Origin: an uncultured Lachnospiraceae bacterium | GTDB lineage: Bacteria > Bacillota > Clostridia > Lachnospirales > Lachnospiraceae | Direction: 5' to 3' | Length of the DNA stretch: 64,000 bases | Assembly (NCBI GenBank): GCA_946414885.1 | Contig: CAMKQH010000012.1 | Span: forward strand, 54,932-118,931 | Shown here: positions 8,228 to 15,947 of the stretch, in pieces | Layout of the letters: each line of letters begins with the position of its first letter | Numbering within the stretch: position 1 is the first letter of the stretch | The notes under the pieces: generated by a model | The model's input: the letters and a program-made list of their open reading frames with translations, nothing else | What the model was told of the DNA's origin: nothing | The model's database searches: none | Translations under genes and position numbers: made by a program

Positions 8228-9088
8228 ATGGGAAGAGAAGAAAACCTTGCCGTGTTTCAGGATACGGAACACAGGTGTAAAACAAATCAAAGATTAAAAG
8301 AGGGAATTGCAAGATCGCTTGCGGAGCAGAAGCTGATTCTGGAAGGGGACGGCGTCACAGAAGCATTTTCGGGAAAAGCTTTGGAAAAGAACCGCTATCA
8401 AAAGCCCGCAAAGGTTGTGGTATCAAAGAAAAGATCCTTTGAAGCGGCAAGTGCATATCAGGGGAAAAAGGTCTGCGTTCATAATTTTGCATCGGCCACG
8501 AATCCGGGAGGCGGCGTGACAAAGGGCTCCACGGCACAGGAAGAGTGTTTGTGCAGGTGTTCCACCTTGTATTTTTGCCTCAATACGGAGATTCCGTGGA
8601 ACGGATTTTATGGACCGCACAGGGCGGCGCAGGATCCCATCCATAATGATGACTGCATTTATACGCCCGGCGTGATCGTGCTGAAAACGGATGAAGCAAT
8701 TCCGCAGGCAATGCAGGAGAAGGATTGGTATTCCGTAGACGTGATCACTTGTGCGGCGCCGAATTTGCGTGAGCGCCCGAGCAATCAAATGAATTCCGGA
8801 GACGGTCAAACCTCCGTAAAGCTTTCGAGTCAGGAGCAGATTGCTTTGCATGAAAGAAGGCTTCGCAGGATTCTTGACATAGCAGTGGCAGCAGGCGAAG
8901 AGGTCGTGATCCTTGGTGCTTTTGGATGCGGTGCGTTTGAAAATGACCCGCAGGCGGTGGCAACGGCAGCCCGCAATGTTTTGGCAGATTATTTGCATGC
9001 TTTTGAGACGATTGAATTTGCAATTTATTGCTCGCCGAGGGATGAGAGGAATTACGGTATCTTCGAACGCGCGATGAAGGGAATGTAA
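8228..9088 (+). CDS. TIGR02452/DUF2263 microbial-type PARG macro-domain protein
   Basis: A 286-residue protein of the bacterial-type poly(ADP-ribose) glycohydrolase family. The diagnostic loop is ASATNPGGGVTKGSTAQEEC: GGG, then QEE, whose second Glu is catalytic in Thermomonospora PARG. The Phe-rich strand ILGAFGCGAFENDP is the second ADP-ribose-binding loop. ATG 8228 is preceded by GGGGAGG, an excellent site. Known members remove ADP-ribose from protein or DNA. No ADP-ribosyltransferase is adjacent, but KptA, which makes an ADP-ribose phosphate by-product, lies 2 kb downstream. Cytoplasmic. Confidence 0.88.
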   Translation: MGREENLAVFQDTEHRCKTNQRLKEGIARSLAEQKLILEGDGVTEAFSGKALEKNRYQKPAKVVVSKKRSFEAASAYQGKKVCVHNFASATNPGGGVTKGSTAQEECLCRCSTLYFCLNTEIPWNGFYGPHRAAQDPIHNDDCIYTPGVIVLKTDEAIPQAMQEKDWYSVDVITCAAPNLRERPSNQMNSGDGQTSVKLSSQEQIALHERRLRRILDIAVAAGEEVVILGAFGCGAFENDPQAVATAARNVLADYLHAFETIEFAIYCSPRDERNYGIFERAMKGM

Positions 9089-9144
9089 GATTAGGGGAGA
9101 TAAGATCCCAAAGTATGGATGATGAATTCGTTGGAGAAACAAAA

Positions 9145-10059
9145 ATGATTACGACAAAGCAATTTCAAATATTGACGGACGCGGAATTGGTATGGAAATT
9201 CATGACGGAGGTCTATAATCATGAGGAGACCAACGGGCCGGCGGCACCGTTTTTCGAGTACTCGGTGACTTCGCCATGGAATGACAGGGATTATATCCGG
9301 TTGAACCGTTTGTGGTTAGATGGCGACATGCCGGTGGGATTTGTGTTTTATGAGTCGATTCCCACGGAACTGAATTTTGTGTTAAGACCTGGATATGAGG
9401 CGCTTGCGGGAGAGATGATCGAATATGCGGAGAGCGCTTATCCCAAGTTCGAGGATCCAACGGAATTGGTCTTTGGCAGTGGTCAGATGGCGCTGATCAA
9501 GGCGGCAAAGGAGCGAGGCTATGAAATGGCATATGAAGAGCCGGACCGCATCTTTGATTTCCGGAAAGGGAAACTGGACTATCCGCTCCCGGAAGGGTAT
9601 CATTTTGTAGAGGCGAAGAACATTGATCCCTTGAAGGTTGCAAAGTGTCTTTGGGACGGGTTTAATAAGGCAGAACTTGGGGAGTTCAAGGACTGGAACG
9701 TGCCGCAGAAGAATTTCGGCAGAAGCCCGCATGAACTCTATATGAATGTGCTTGGCGCAACGATTTCGCCGTCGCCGCATGCAACCTATGATTATACCAC
9801 TGTCATTGCGGATGAGGAGGAGAACTATGCCTGCTTCTCTGGCATGTGGTGGGTGCCTGAAAACCACCTGGCTTACATGGAACCGCTGTGTACGGCGCCT
9901 GAGCATCAGCATAAGGGCCTTGCGGCAGCAGCGCTGTCCCATCATGACAAGGTATTGCGGCCCCTTGGCGCTGAAGTCATGACGGGCGGCGGAAATGAGT
10001 TTTACAAGAAGATCGGTTATCAGGGCGTGCATTATTGGAAGCATTTTGTCAAGGCGTAG
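9145..10059 (+). CDS. Tandem GNAT-fold acetyltransferase
   Basis: A 304-residue protein with two acetyltransferase-like halves. The C-terminal half (about 150-304) has an acetyl-CoA motif of altered form, EPLCTAPEHQHKGLAAAAL, and ends FYKKIGYQGVHYWKHF. The N-terminal half (SVTSPWNDRDYIRLNRLW... ELVFGSGQMALIKAAKERGYE) has the strand pattern without a clear pyrophosphate loop. Such double GNATs usually have one active half. ATG 9145 has GGAG 8 bp upstream; ATG 9115 is in frame but poorly spaced. A 489-bp repeat-rich spacer follows, so this may be the end of a transcription unit. Confidence 0.75.
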   Translation: MITTKQFQILTDAELVWKFMTEVYNHEETNGPAAPFFEYSVTSPWNDRDYIRLNRLWLDGDMPVGFVFYESIPTELNFVLRPGYEALAGEMIEYAESAYPKFEDPTELVFGSGQMALIKAAKERGYEMAYEEPDRIFDFRKGKLDYPLPEGYHFVEAKNIDPLKVAKCLWDGFNKAELGEFKDWNVPQKNFGRSPHELYMNVLGATISPSPHATYDYTTVIADEEENYACFSGMWWVPENHLAYMEPLCTAPEHQHKGLAAAALSHHDKVLRPLGAEVMTGGGNEFYKKIGYQGVHYWKHFVKA

Positions 10060-10134
10060 TGTGCATAGCGCGCAAATCGGGGGTGAACTGCCTTGGCTCC
10101 GCAAATCAGGGTATGTAGGGCTAAAGTGGACCAT

Positions 10135-10182
10135 GGGGACGGGGTTAGTGGTCCAAAATAATGCCCCACTGACCTCGTCCTC
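10135..10182. repeat. 17-bp hairpin with GGGGACG core
   Basis: The arm GGGGACGGGGTTAGTGG (10135-10151) pairs with CCACTGACCTCGTCCTC (10166-10182). All 17 positions can pair, three as G-U wobbles, around a 14-nt loop. No T-run follows on either side, so it is not a simple terminator. The GGGGACG core recurs in a hairpin at 55697-55750 and in the palindromic end of the gene at 19764, suggesting a dispersed REP-like element. Confidence 0.65.
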
Positions 10183-10208
10183 AGAGCTTATAGCCTACCG
10201 TTTTGAAA

Positions 10209-10368
10209 GCAACAAAATAGGCGAGAATTCGGGAAATTGTTGCTTCCGTAGGCGAGACGGAATGCAGAAGGCAACAAAATAGGCTGAAAACCTAGAAATT
10301 GTTGCTACCGTAGGCGAAAATAGAAAGAAGAAGGCAACAAAATAGGCTGAAAACCTAGAAATTGTTGC
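10209..10368. repeat. Three tandem copies of a 35-bp hairpin repeat, 62-63 bp period
   Basis: Copies lie at 10209-10243, 10271-10305 and 10334-10368. Each opens with GCAACAAAATAGG and closes with GAAATTGTTGC, giving outer arms GCAACAA/TTGTTGC. Copies 2 and 3 also have inner arms TAGG/CCTA and are identical over 35 bp; copy 1 differs in the centre. Each is followed by a conserved TNNCNTAGGCGA, then 12-20 variable bases. The constant flanks and only partly variable spacers argue against CRISPR; a REP/MITE-like structured repeat fits better. Confidence 0.8.
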
Positions 10369-10548
10369 TTTCATAGGCGAACGAGGAAGAACAAACGGCG
10401 GAATCCAAGGTAAACTTCGTTTTCGCCGTACTATCGCAGCGAAATGGGAAAAAAGGACGGGGAAAACAAAGAATTTGACAACTTCCAGTTTGTAATGATC
10501 CATGCAGTACAATTTAGTTGAGAAGATGGATAGGTATTTGGAGGATTA

Positions 10549-11046
10549 ATGATAACAATTAGAGAATCAACGTATGATGACATCAAGAACATACAAGGAC
10601 TTTGGGCGGATGCGGACGTCATGAAGTATGTCTGGCCCGGAGGATTGCAGGAAACGGAAGAGGGCGTGCGGGAATGGTTGGACGGATACGTTTTGGACAG
10701 ACCTAAGAGCAACCACTATTCCATATTTGAAGATGGTAAGTATTGTGGTGAGACTGCATATGGGATAGATGAAACGACTCGCTCTGCGGCGATGGACATA
10801 AAATTGTTTCAGTTTGCCAGGGGACGCGGCATTGCAACCAAAGCGTTAACCCATGCCATAAAAGAGGCTTTTAAGAATGGTGCGGAAACGCTGTGGGTGG
10901 ATCCTCATCCTGAAAACGGAAAAGCGATAGCCCTATATGAAAGACTGGGATTTGTCCGAAAAGAAATGCCAAAGCACGTGATCGAAATGGGAGAAGACCC
11001 GGACAGATTCGCATATATGGAACTGTGTAAAGAAAAAGAGGATTAA
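10549..11046 (+). CDS. GNAT N-acetyltransferase
   Basis: A 165-residue GNAT. ATG 10549 follows GGAGG with 5 bp spacing. The acetyl-CoA motif is RGRGIATKALTHAIKEA, and ENGKAIALYERLGFVRKEMP closes the fold. The early segment DADVMKYVWPGGLQ resembles AAC(6')/RimJ-like proteins that acetylate amino-sugars or protein N-termini. It is followed after 1 bp by kptA, so the two are surely co-transcribed, the first gene pair after the repeat-rich spacer. Confidence 0.87.
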   Translation: MITIRESTYDDIKNIQGLWADADVMKYVWPGGLQETEEGVREWLDGYVLDRPKSNHYSIFEDGKYCGETAYGIDETTRSAAMDIKLFQFARGRGIATKALTHAIKEAFKNGAETLWVDPHPENGKAIALYERLGFVRKEMPKHVIEMGEDPDRFAYMELCKEKED

Positions 11047-11047
11047 A

Positions 11048-11590
11048 ATGAGTTTAACGGAGATTAGTAAATATGTAGCATTGATCTTGCGGCATAAGCC
11101 GGAAGAGATCGGAATCACTTTGGACGAGCATGGTTGGGCGAACGTGGAGGAACTGATTCAGGGGATAGCCAAGACAAACCCGTTTAACGCGGAAATGCTG
11201 GAGGAAATTGTTGCGACTGACAATAAGCAGCGTTATTCGTTCAACGAGGATCATACGCTGATCCGTGCAAATCAGGGACATTCCATTCCCGTGGACGTGG
11301 AGCTGGAAGAGTGCGTTCCGCCGGAGGTTTTATATCACGGAACCGGAGAAAAATATACGGGATCCATTGACGCCCAGGGCTTACTCCCGAAGTCAAGGCT
11401 TTACGTGCATCTCTCTCATGAAAGAGAGACAGCCGTGAAGGTTGGGCAGAGGCACGGCAAGCCCATGATCTATCTGGTGCAAAGCGGCGACATGCACAGG
11501 GACGGATTCAAGTTTTATAAGTCCGTAAACGGCGTGTGGCTCACCAAGGAAGTGCCCGTCAAGTATCTCCGTAAAGAGAACGTGGAGTGA
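11048..11590 (+). CDS. kptA: RNA 2'-phosphotransferase KptA/Tpt1
   Basis: A 180-residue protein matching KptA/Tpt1 along its whole length. The N-terminal winged-helix part begins SLTEISKYVALILRHKPEEI, the substrate loop NKQRYSFNED is present, and the ADP-ribosyltransferase-fold part carries LYHGTGEKY and LYVHLSHERETAVKVGQRHG. The enzyme uses NAD+ to remove an internal 2'-phosphate from RNA, releasing nicotinamide and ADP-ribose 1'',2''-cyclic phosphate. In fungi it finishes tRNA splicing; in bacteria its natural substrate is uncertain. ATG 11048 is immediately after the preceding GNAT stop. Degenerate repeats of its last codons follow the stop. Confidence 0.93.
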   Translation: MSLTEISKYVALILRHKPEEIGITLDEHGWANVEELIQGIAKTNPFNAEMLEEIVATDNKQRYSFNEDHTLIRANQGHSIPVDVELEECVPPEVLYHGTGEKYTGSIDAQGLLPKSRLYVHLSHERETAVKVGQRHGKPMIYLVQSGDMHRDGFKFYKSVNGVWLTKEVPVKYLRKENVE

Positions 11591-11677
11591 TCTAAAAGGG
11601 ACGTGAAAAAGAACGCGGTATGACTGCAAAAGGAACGAACGAAAAAGTTAGTGCAGAATGACCGCGAGGGTGGAAAG

Positions 11678-12829
11678 ATGGATAATCAGGAAAAACAAAT
11701 GGAAACGGAGCAGATTTGGAATCTGTTTTTTGACGGCCTCGCGGAGGTTTGCCAGAGGATCAGCACGGGGATCGATGAGGATGATTTTCGCGAGTCGATC
11801 ATAGGAAAGACGCCATCGGGCGAGAAATACGTGCTGAAGATCGTGGATAATGACTTCACGTTTCCGGAGAAGATAGAGGTTTGGAAGCGGACGGTCGAGG
11901 AGTACCGAAAGCTTGGGTATTATGCGCCAAGGATCATTACGGACAAGGAAGGCAAGTTCCCGTCCGTGTCCTATCAGGGGCGAAAGTGCGTGGCCTACGC
12001 AGAGGAATTTGCACCGTATACGCCAGTGGAAGACAGGCTGTTGGAGCTGGCGGAATCCGCAAAAAAGACAGAGGATGCCGGGCAAGAAGAGACCGCACAA
12101 AAGACAGAAAATGCCGCGCAAGAAGAGACCGCACAAAAGACAGAAAATGCCGGGCAGGTTGAGGCGCCGAAAGCACAAAGAAAGCCATATGAGATTTATT
12201 ATAAGGCCATGTGGCAGATGACGGCGAAGGTCGCCGAACGGCATTTTGATTACACGGAGTATCCGTCGGCGTGGTGCTTATTTCGTACGTTTTGTCCAAG
12301 CGACGAGATGGATGAGGTGATGGAAAATGCCCTCACTTGGAAGAAAGAAGTGGACAAGTTTCCCGAGGAATTCCATGAACAGGCAGAGCGGATTTTTCGC
12401 AGATGGAGTGAGAACAGGGAGGAGCTGAAAAAGCAATACGATAAGCTTCCCACGTCAGTTTTTCAAGGGGATTTGAATTCGACGAATCTCTTGGTTGATG
12501 AACAGGACAGGTTTGTCGGCGTCTTTGATTTTAACCTTTGCGGAAAAGAGGTCGTATTGAATTATCTGTTCCGTGAAACCCATCATCCCGAGTTTGAAAA
12601 AGAACTGAAAATGATTTTTGACATGTTGGAAATCGTAAGGGAGTTTTATCATTTTTCGGAGGAAGAAAAGAGTTTGGCGCTCAGTCTCTATCGGTGTTTG
12701 ATACCGTTTGGCGGAAGTAAGATTTATCGCTTAAAAGAGTTGAAGAGTGACGTTTCTGCCATTAGGAGCTTCCTTGACGAGACGGAGCGATATCAGACGA
12801 TGGAGATTGATTTTGAGAAGCACATGTGA
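11678..12829 (+). CDS. APH-family (aminoglycoside phosphotransferase-like) kinase with tandem-repeat insert
   Basis: A 383-residue protein-kinase-like phosphotransferase. The catalytic segment VFQGDLNSTNLLVDEQ followed by VGVFDFNLCG corresponds to HGDxxxxN and the DFD/DxD metal loop; the usual His before GD is Gln. The glycine-loop equivalent IIGKTPSGEKYVLKI lies near residue 50. Between residues 127 and 163 there are three perfect-length 12-residue repeats (AQKTENAGQEET type) from a 36-bp DNA repeat. ATG 11678 is used; GAGGGTGG lies 5-12 bp upstream. It is likely a small-molecule kinase of unknown substrate. The repeat is probably a surface loop. Confidence 0.78.
   Translation: MDNQEKQMETEQIWNLFFDGLAEVCQRISTGIDEDDFRESIIGKTPSGEKYVLKIVDNDFTFPEKIEVWKRTVEEYRKLGYYAPRIITDKEGKFPSVSYQGRKCVAYAEEFAPYTPVEDRLLELAESAKKTEDAGQEETAQKTENAAQEETAQKTENAGQVEAPKAQRKPYEIYYKAMWQMTAKVAERHFDYTEYPSAWCLFRTFCPSDEMDEVMENALTWKKEVDKFPEEFHEQAERIFRRWSENREELKKQYDKLPTSVFQGDLNSTNLLVDEQDRFVGVFDFNLCGKEVVLNYLFRETHHPEFEKELKMIFDMLEIVREFYHFSEEEKSLALSLYRCLIPFGGSKIYRLKELKSDVSAIRSFLDETERYQTMEIDFEKHM
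12059..12166 (+). repeat. 36-bp in-frame tandem repeat, three copies
   Basis: Three head-to-tail 36-bp units (12059-12094, 12095-12130, 12131-12166) inside the APH-like gene each encode 12 residues such as AQKTENAAQEET. Units 1 and 2 differ at a handful of positions; unit 3 diverges in its last third. The units lie between the N-lobe and the C-lobe of the kinase fold. Whole-codon periodicity keeps the frame open. Confidence 0.9.
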
Positions 12830-12908
12830 CGCGTCATTGGGGATGCTTTTTGGGGCACGGAAATATCGCGGGAGGCAGTTCCTTTTGACGAGTAGAAGTG
12901 GAGTGAAC

Positions 12909-13142
12909 ATGGAAAGAGTTACGTTAAAAGAGCTGAAAATGAATTCCAGATATGAGATTCTGGCATTCTTAAAAAAGCTTTGGAAGGAAGAAAAGGTAAG
13001 TTGCCCAATGTGCGGGGAAACGCTGGAGCTTCTGCACAAGAAGGCAAAGAAGGATGACTGCGACTGGCAGTGCAAGCATTGCGACAAAGCAATCAAGACA
13101 ATTTATTTGCTGGACGAACTGAATGAAGAGATGCCGCGGTAA
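12909..13142 (+). CDS. Small zinc-ribbon protein
   Basis: A 77-residue protein with two CxxC knuckles, CPMCGE (residues 31-36) and CKHCDK (residues 54-59), spaced as in a zinc ribbon. An amphipathic N-terminal helix, LKMNSRYEILAFLKKLWKEE, comes before them. ATG 12909 has GGAG 6-9 bp upstream. Such proteins often bind nucleic acid or act as small adaptors; no function is claimed. It lies between the APH-like kinase and the double flavodoxin gene on the same strand. Confidence 0.7.
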   Translation: MERVTLKELKMNSRYEILAFLKKLWKEEKVSCPMCGETLELLHKKAKKDDCDWQCKHCDKAIKTIYLLDELNEEMPR

Positions 13143-13183
13143 TGCATTGTGTGGTAAATATGATAAGTGGAGTGAGGAAGAAA

Positions 13184-14428
13184 ATGAATTTGCTGATTCA
13201 TGATCTGACGGAAGAGGAATGGAGCAAGGTTGCATCAAAATATGACGGTTGGAAAGTGATTTCTGACAATGGCACGATCAAGCCGTGCATCGGGTGCTTT
13301 GGATGCTGGGTGAAGTCTCCGGGAGAGTGCGTGATCAAGGATGGATATGACCAGATGGGCGCGCTGATCCATCATGCGGATGAAGTGGTTGTGATCAGCC
13401 GTTATACCTATGGGGGCCTTAGTAGCTTTGTGAAAAACGTTTTCGACAGGAGCATCGGGTGGGTTTCTCCCTACTTTGAAGTCTATGAGGGTGAGATGCA
13501 CCATAAAAAAAGATATCCCGAGAATAAGCCCATGTCCTTTATTTTCAGGGGCGCAGAGCTGACGGAGGAGGATCAGGCGAAGGCGCGCGGATACGTGGAA
13601 GCAGCCTGCAGAAATTTCCATGCGGAAATAAAGAGCATCACCTTTGAGGAGCTTGAGGCCCCGATGCAGGCAAATGCGAGTGACAGTAAGGTCAAGATAG
13701 AGGGAGCCGATGGCCCTGCGGCGCAGGGCTCCAGCGAAGCCAAGGTAGGGGGAGCCGGTGGAACCATGGAGCAAGAAGTCAGTGAGACCATGGAAGCAGG
13801 GCGCCTTGTGATGCTCAATTGCAGTCTTAGGGCGGATAATGCGAACTCGAAGAAGTTTATGAAACGAATCCTTCCGCTGTTGGAGACGGAAGCGGAGATC
13901 AGGAATCTTTCTTCTTATCTTGCGCATCCGGAAAAGCTTGTGGAGCTACTGTTATCAGCCGAAAAGATTGTGCTGGGAATGCCACTCTACGTGGATGGCG
14001 TGCCTTCCGCGCCCCTTCGCATCATGGAGATGCTGGAAAAGAGCGGCAAGGCGGCAGGAAAGAAGATTTACGTCGTGGCAAACATGGGACTCTATGAGAG
14101 CAAGCAGATCAAGCATTTGCTCAGCATTATGAAGACCTGGAGCGAGGCCTGCGGTTCGCAGTATTGCGGCGGTCTGGCCATCGGTGCCGGCGAAATGCTA
14201 AAAATGATGATGCGATCGGAAAACATCGAAAACGGTCCTTCCAAGAACATGGCGGAGGGCGTGAAAAAGATTGCGGCGGCCATCAATGCAGGGAAGGCCA
14301 TGGACGACACGTACGCGGACGTCCATAAATTCCCGCGGGGCATGTATATCTTTGCGGCAAATGCCAGCTGGCCCATGGATGCAAAGAAAAATGGCTTAAA
14401 AAAGAAAGACTTGTTTAGGCAGTTATAA
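13184..14428 (+). CDS. Double flavodoxin-fold NAD(P)H/FMN oxidoreductase
   Basis: A 414-residue fusion of two flavodoxin-like domains. The N-terminal domain (about 1-165) has the motif KPCIGCFGCWVKSPGEC, characteristic of the NADPH-dependent FMN reductase/multimeric flavodoxin WrbA-like group, and SRYTYGGLSSFVKNVFDR, the FMN-site helix. The C-terminal domain (about 215-390) repeats the fold: RLVMLNCSLRADNANSKKF, then LGMPLYVDGVPSAPL and VVANMGLYE. A Gly/Ala/Glu-rich linker of about 45 residues with internal repeats joins them. ATG 13184 has AGGAAG upstream. Likely a cytoplasmic FMN oxidoreductase; the substrate is unknown. Having both halves in one chain is unusual. Confidence 0.78.
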   Translation: MNLLIHDLTEEEWSKVASKYDGWKVISDNGTIKPCIGCFGCWVKSPGECVIKDGYDQMGALIHHADEVVVISRYTYGGLSSFVKNVFDRSIGWVSPYFEVYEGEMHHKKRYPENKPMSFIFRGAELTEEDQAKARGYVEAACRNFHAEIKSITFEELEAPMQANASDSKVKIEGADGPAAQGSSEAKVGGAGGTMEQEVSETMEAGRLVMLNCSLRADNANSKKFMKRILPLLETEAEIRNLSSYLAHPEKLVELLLSAEKIVLGMPLYVDGVPSAPLRIMEMLEKSGKAAGKKIYVVANMGLYESKQIKHLLSIMKTWSEACGSQYCGGLAIGAGEMLKMMMRSENIENGPSKNMAEGVKKIAAAINAGKAMDDTYADVHKFPRGMYIFAANASWPMDAKKNGLKKKDLFRQL

Positions 14429-14506
14429 CGAATCAGCGTATTGGATTTCCAGCGCAGAAACGTGAAATCCGTTATCGTCCACGATGATTGGAGGATGCTT
14501 GAAATA

Positions 14507-15283
14507 ATGATTTATGTTTTAGAAAACACGGAAAAGGTAAAAGAGCTTTTTGAGGGCTGGGAGGAGACTCTTGTTTACTCCTGCCTGCAGAAGGTGATGG
14601 GAAAGGTGTTTGTGACGGATCTGGAACGGCCAAAGTCGGCCATGGCGTTTGTGGGCTGTTTTGCATTTTATGCAGGCGAGCCCGACAAGGAGCTTGTGGC
14701 GGAAAAGCCAAAGGGCTTTATCATCATGACACCGCAAAATGAAGCGTGGTCGGCGGTGATCGAGGAGTGCTTTCCAGATTCCAAGAGGATCACAAGATAT
14801 GCGATCAAGAAGGACACGCAGTTTAACATTCGGTACTTATTGGATCAAAGGGCGCGTTTTTCCAAAGAGTTTGGCATCTTCGGATATGAGATGAAAACAA
14901 TTGATGGAGACACGTATGACCTATGTATGCAGGATCCCGTGACCAGAGACTTTGTCTCATCCTTTGAGAGCAAGGAGAAATTTCTGGAATGGGGACGCGG
15001 TGTAGTCATCCTAAAGAACGGAAGGATCGTTTCAGGTGCGTCCTCCTACACAAGTTATCGGGGAGGCATCGAGATTGAAGTCGATACCGTACCGGAGGAA
15101 AGGCGCAAGGGCTTGGCGACGATCTGTTGTAGCGCGCTAATCCTGAATTGTTTGGAGGAAGGGCTATATCCCAGCTGGGACGCGCACGACATGAATTCCG
15201 TTCATCTCGCTGAGAAGCTGGGCTATGAGCTTTCGCATGAATATGTAGCATATGAAGTGGCGAGAACGTGCAGAACGCACTGA
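14507..15283 (+). CDS. GNAT acetyltransferase (PF12746-type)
   Basis: A 258-residue protein of the GNAT_acetyltran group common in Clostridia and Bacilli. The N-terminal half is helical (EKVKELFEGWEETLVYSCLQ); the C-terminal half is the acetyltransferase core with IEIEVDTVPEERRKGLATIC, where ERRKGLA is the acetyl-CoA loop, and WDAHDMNSVHLAEKLGYE. ATG 14507 is chosen, with GGAGG 12 bp upstream. ATG 14495 abuts that site, and the frame is open further upstream. Members are of unknown substrate. The bases just after the stop repeat the AGAACG word of the last codons. Confidence 0.85.
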   Translation: MIYVLENTEKVKELFEGWEETLVYSCLQKVMGKVFVTDLERPKSAMAFVGCFAFYAGEPDKELVAEKPKGFIIMTPQNEAWSAVIEECFPDSKRITRYAIKKDTQFNIRYLLDQRARFSKEFGIFGYEMKTIDGDTYDLCMQDPVTRDFVSSFESKEKFLEWGRGVVILKNGRIVSGASSYTSYRGGIEIEVDTVPEERRKGLATICCSALILNCLEEGLYPSWDAHDMNSVHLAEKLGYELSHEYVAYEVARTCRTH

Positions 15284-15337
15284 AGAACGTCTGTGATGAC
15301 AGAGGAGTTTCGGACGGAAGAATGAAAAGGTGAGGTA

Positions 15338-15925
15338 ATGAAGGATTATATCTTTATCACGGGTGCGAGTGGCATTGGCAAAACTACGCTGGCGAATGGG
15401 CTGCTTGCACATTATAGGACGACCTGCATTGAGCAATCTATGGTACCAGAATTTATTTCAAGGGATGGCGTGGAGCCAATGACGGGAGAGTTGGAGGAAC
15501 TGACCTGCTGGGAAAATCAGGTGGCGATGATGAAATGCTTTCATAGGCTTGGGTATCAGAACGTCATCGCGTCTGACATTGATGATCTTAGAACGGCAGA
15601 CATTCCCGTCGTTTTCAAGGGAAGCAATTTCATCACCATAAAGCTAATTTGCAGTAATTTAGAACAGCTCAGGGAGCAGATGAAAAACCGTCCAAACAAT
15701 GGGCTGATTGACTATGAGTTGCAGGAAAAGATGAACGAGAAAAACCGAAAGCGTGCTCCGCTCATGAATGAGGTGGAATTGGACGTGACAGGGAAAAGTA
15801 TTCAAGAGGTACTAGAGGAGGCAATTCAGATAATTGAGACAACGCCATCAATGCTTGCGTATGAATATGAGAAACCTCCGAAGGAGCTGTTTTATTCCTG
15901 GGTATTTGCGAATGGACTGAGGTAG
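15338..15925 (+). CDS. P-loop kinase/ATPase
   Basis: A 195-residue P-loop protein starting MKDYIFITGASGIGKTT, with Walker A GASGIGKT at residues 9-16. VIASDIDDL may serve as the base or Walker B region, and FKGSNFITIKLICSN forms the next strand. The lid-like stretch LREQMKNRPNNGLIDYELQ suggests a nucleotide-kinase-like fold. ATG 15338 has GGTGAGG 3 bp upstream. No substrate can be proposed. It is the third of four small P-loop kinases in this run. Confidence 0.72.
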   Translation: MKDYIFITGASGIGKTTLANGLLAHYRTTCIEQSMVPEFISRDGVEPMTGELEELTCWENQVAMMKCFHRLGYQNVIASDIDDLRTADIPVVFKGSNFITIKLICSNLEQLREQMKNRPNNGLIDYELQEKMNEKNRKRAPLMNEVELDVTGKSIQEVLEEAIQIIETTPSMLAYEYEKPPKELFYSWVFANGLR

Positions 15926-15947
15926 AAATTGGAGAGGAAATGAGAGA

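Larger units (their letters stand above)
10060..10548. other. 489-bp gene-poor spacer with hairpins and repeats
   Basis: No convincing gene. From left to right the spacer contains a direct repeat GCAAATCNGGG (about 10071 and 10100), a 17-bp hairpin (10135-10182), three copies of a 35-bp hairpin repeat (10209-10368), and a purine-rich stretch. A TTGACA (10477-10482) lies about 65 bp before the next start, without a well-placed -10. The minus strand is open over 10195-10512, but the peptide is a direct translation of the repeats and has no start site, so it is not called as a gene. Confidence 0.6.

Noticed and set aside
10209..10368. CRISPR array
   Set aside because: Only three copies; the spacers share a conserved TAGGCGA tail and vary little; the copies are strong palindromes with an altered first copy; no cas genes in the window.
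10195..10512. Minus-strand open frame of 105 codons with a repeated ATISRFSAYFVAF peptide
   Set aside because: The peptide repeats are just the translation of the 35-bp DNA repeats, there is no ribosome site, and no protein family is recognised.
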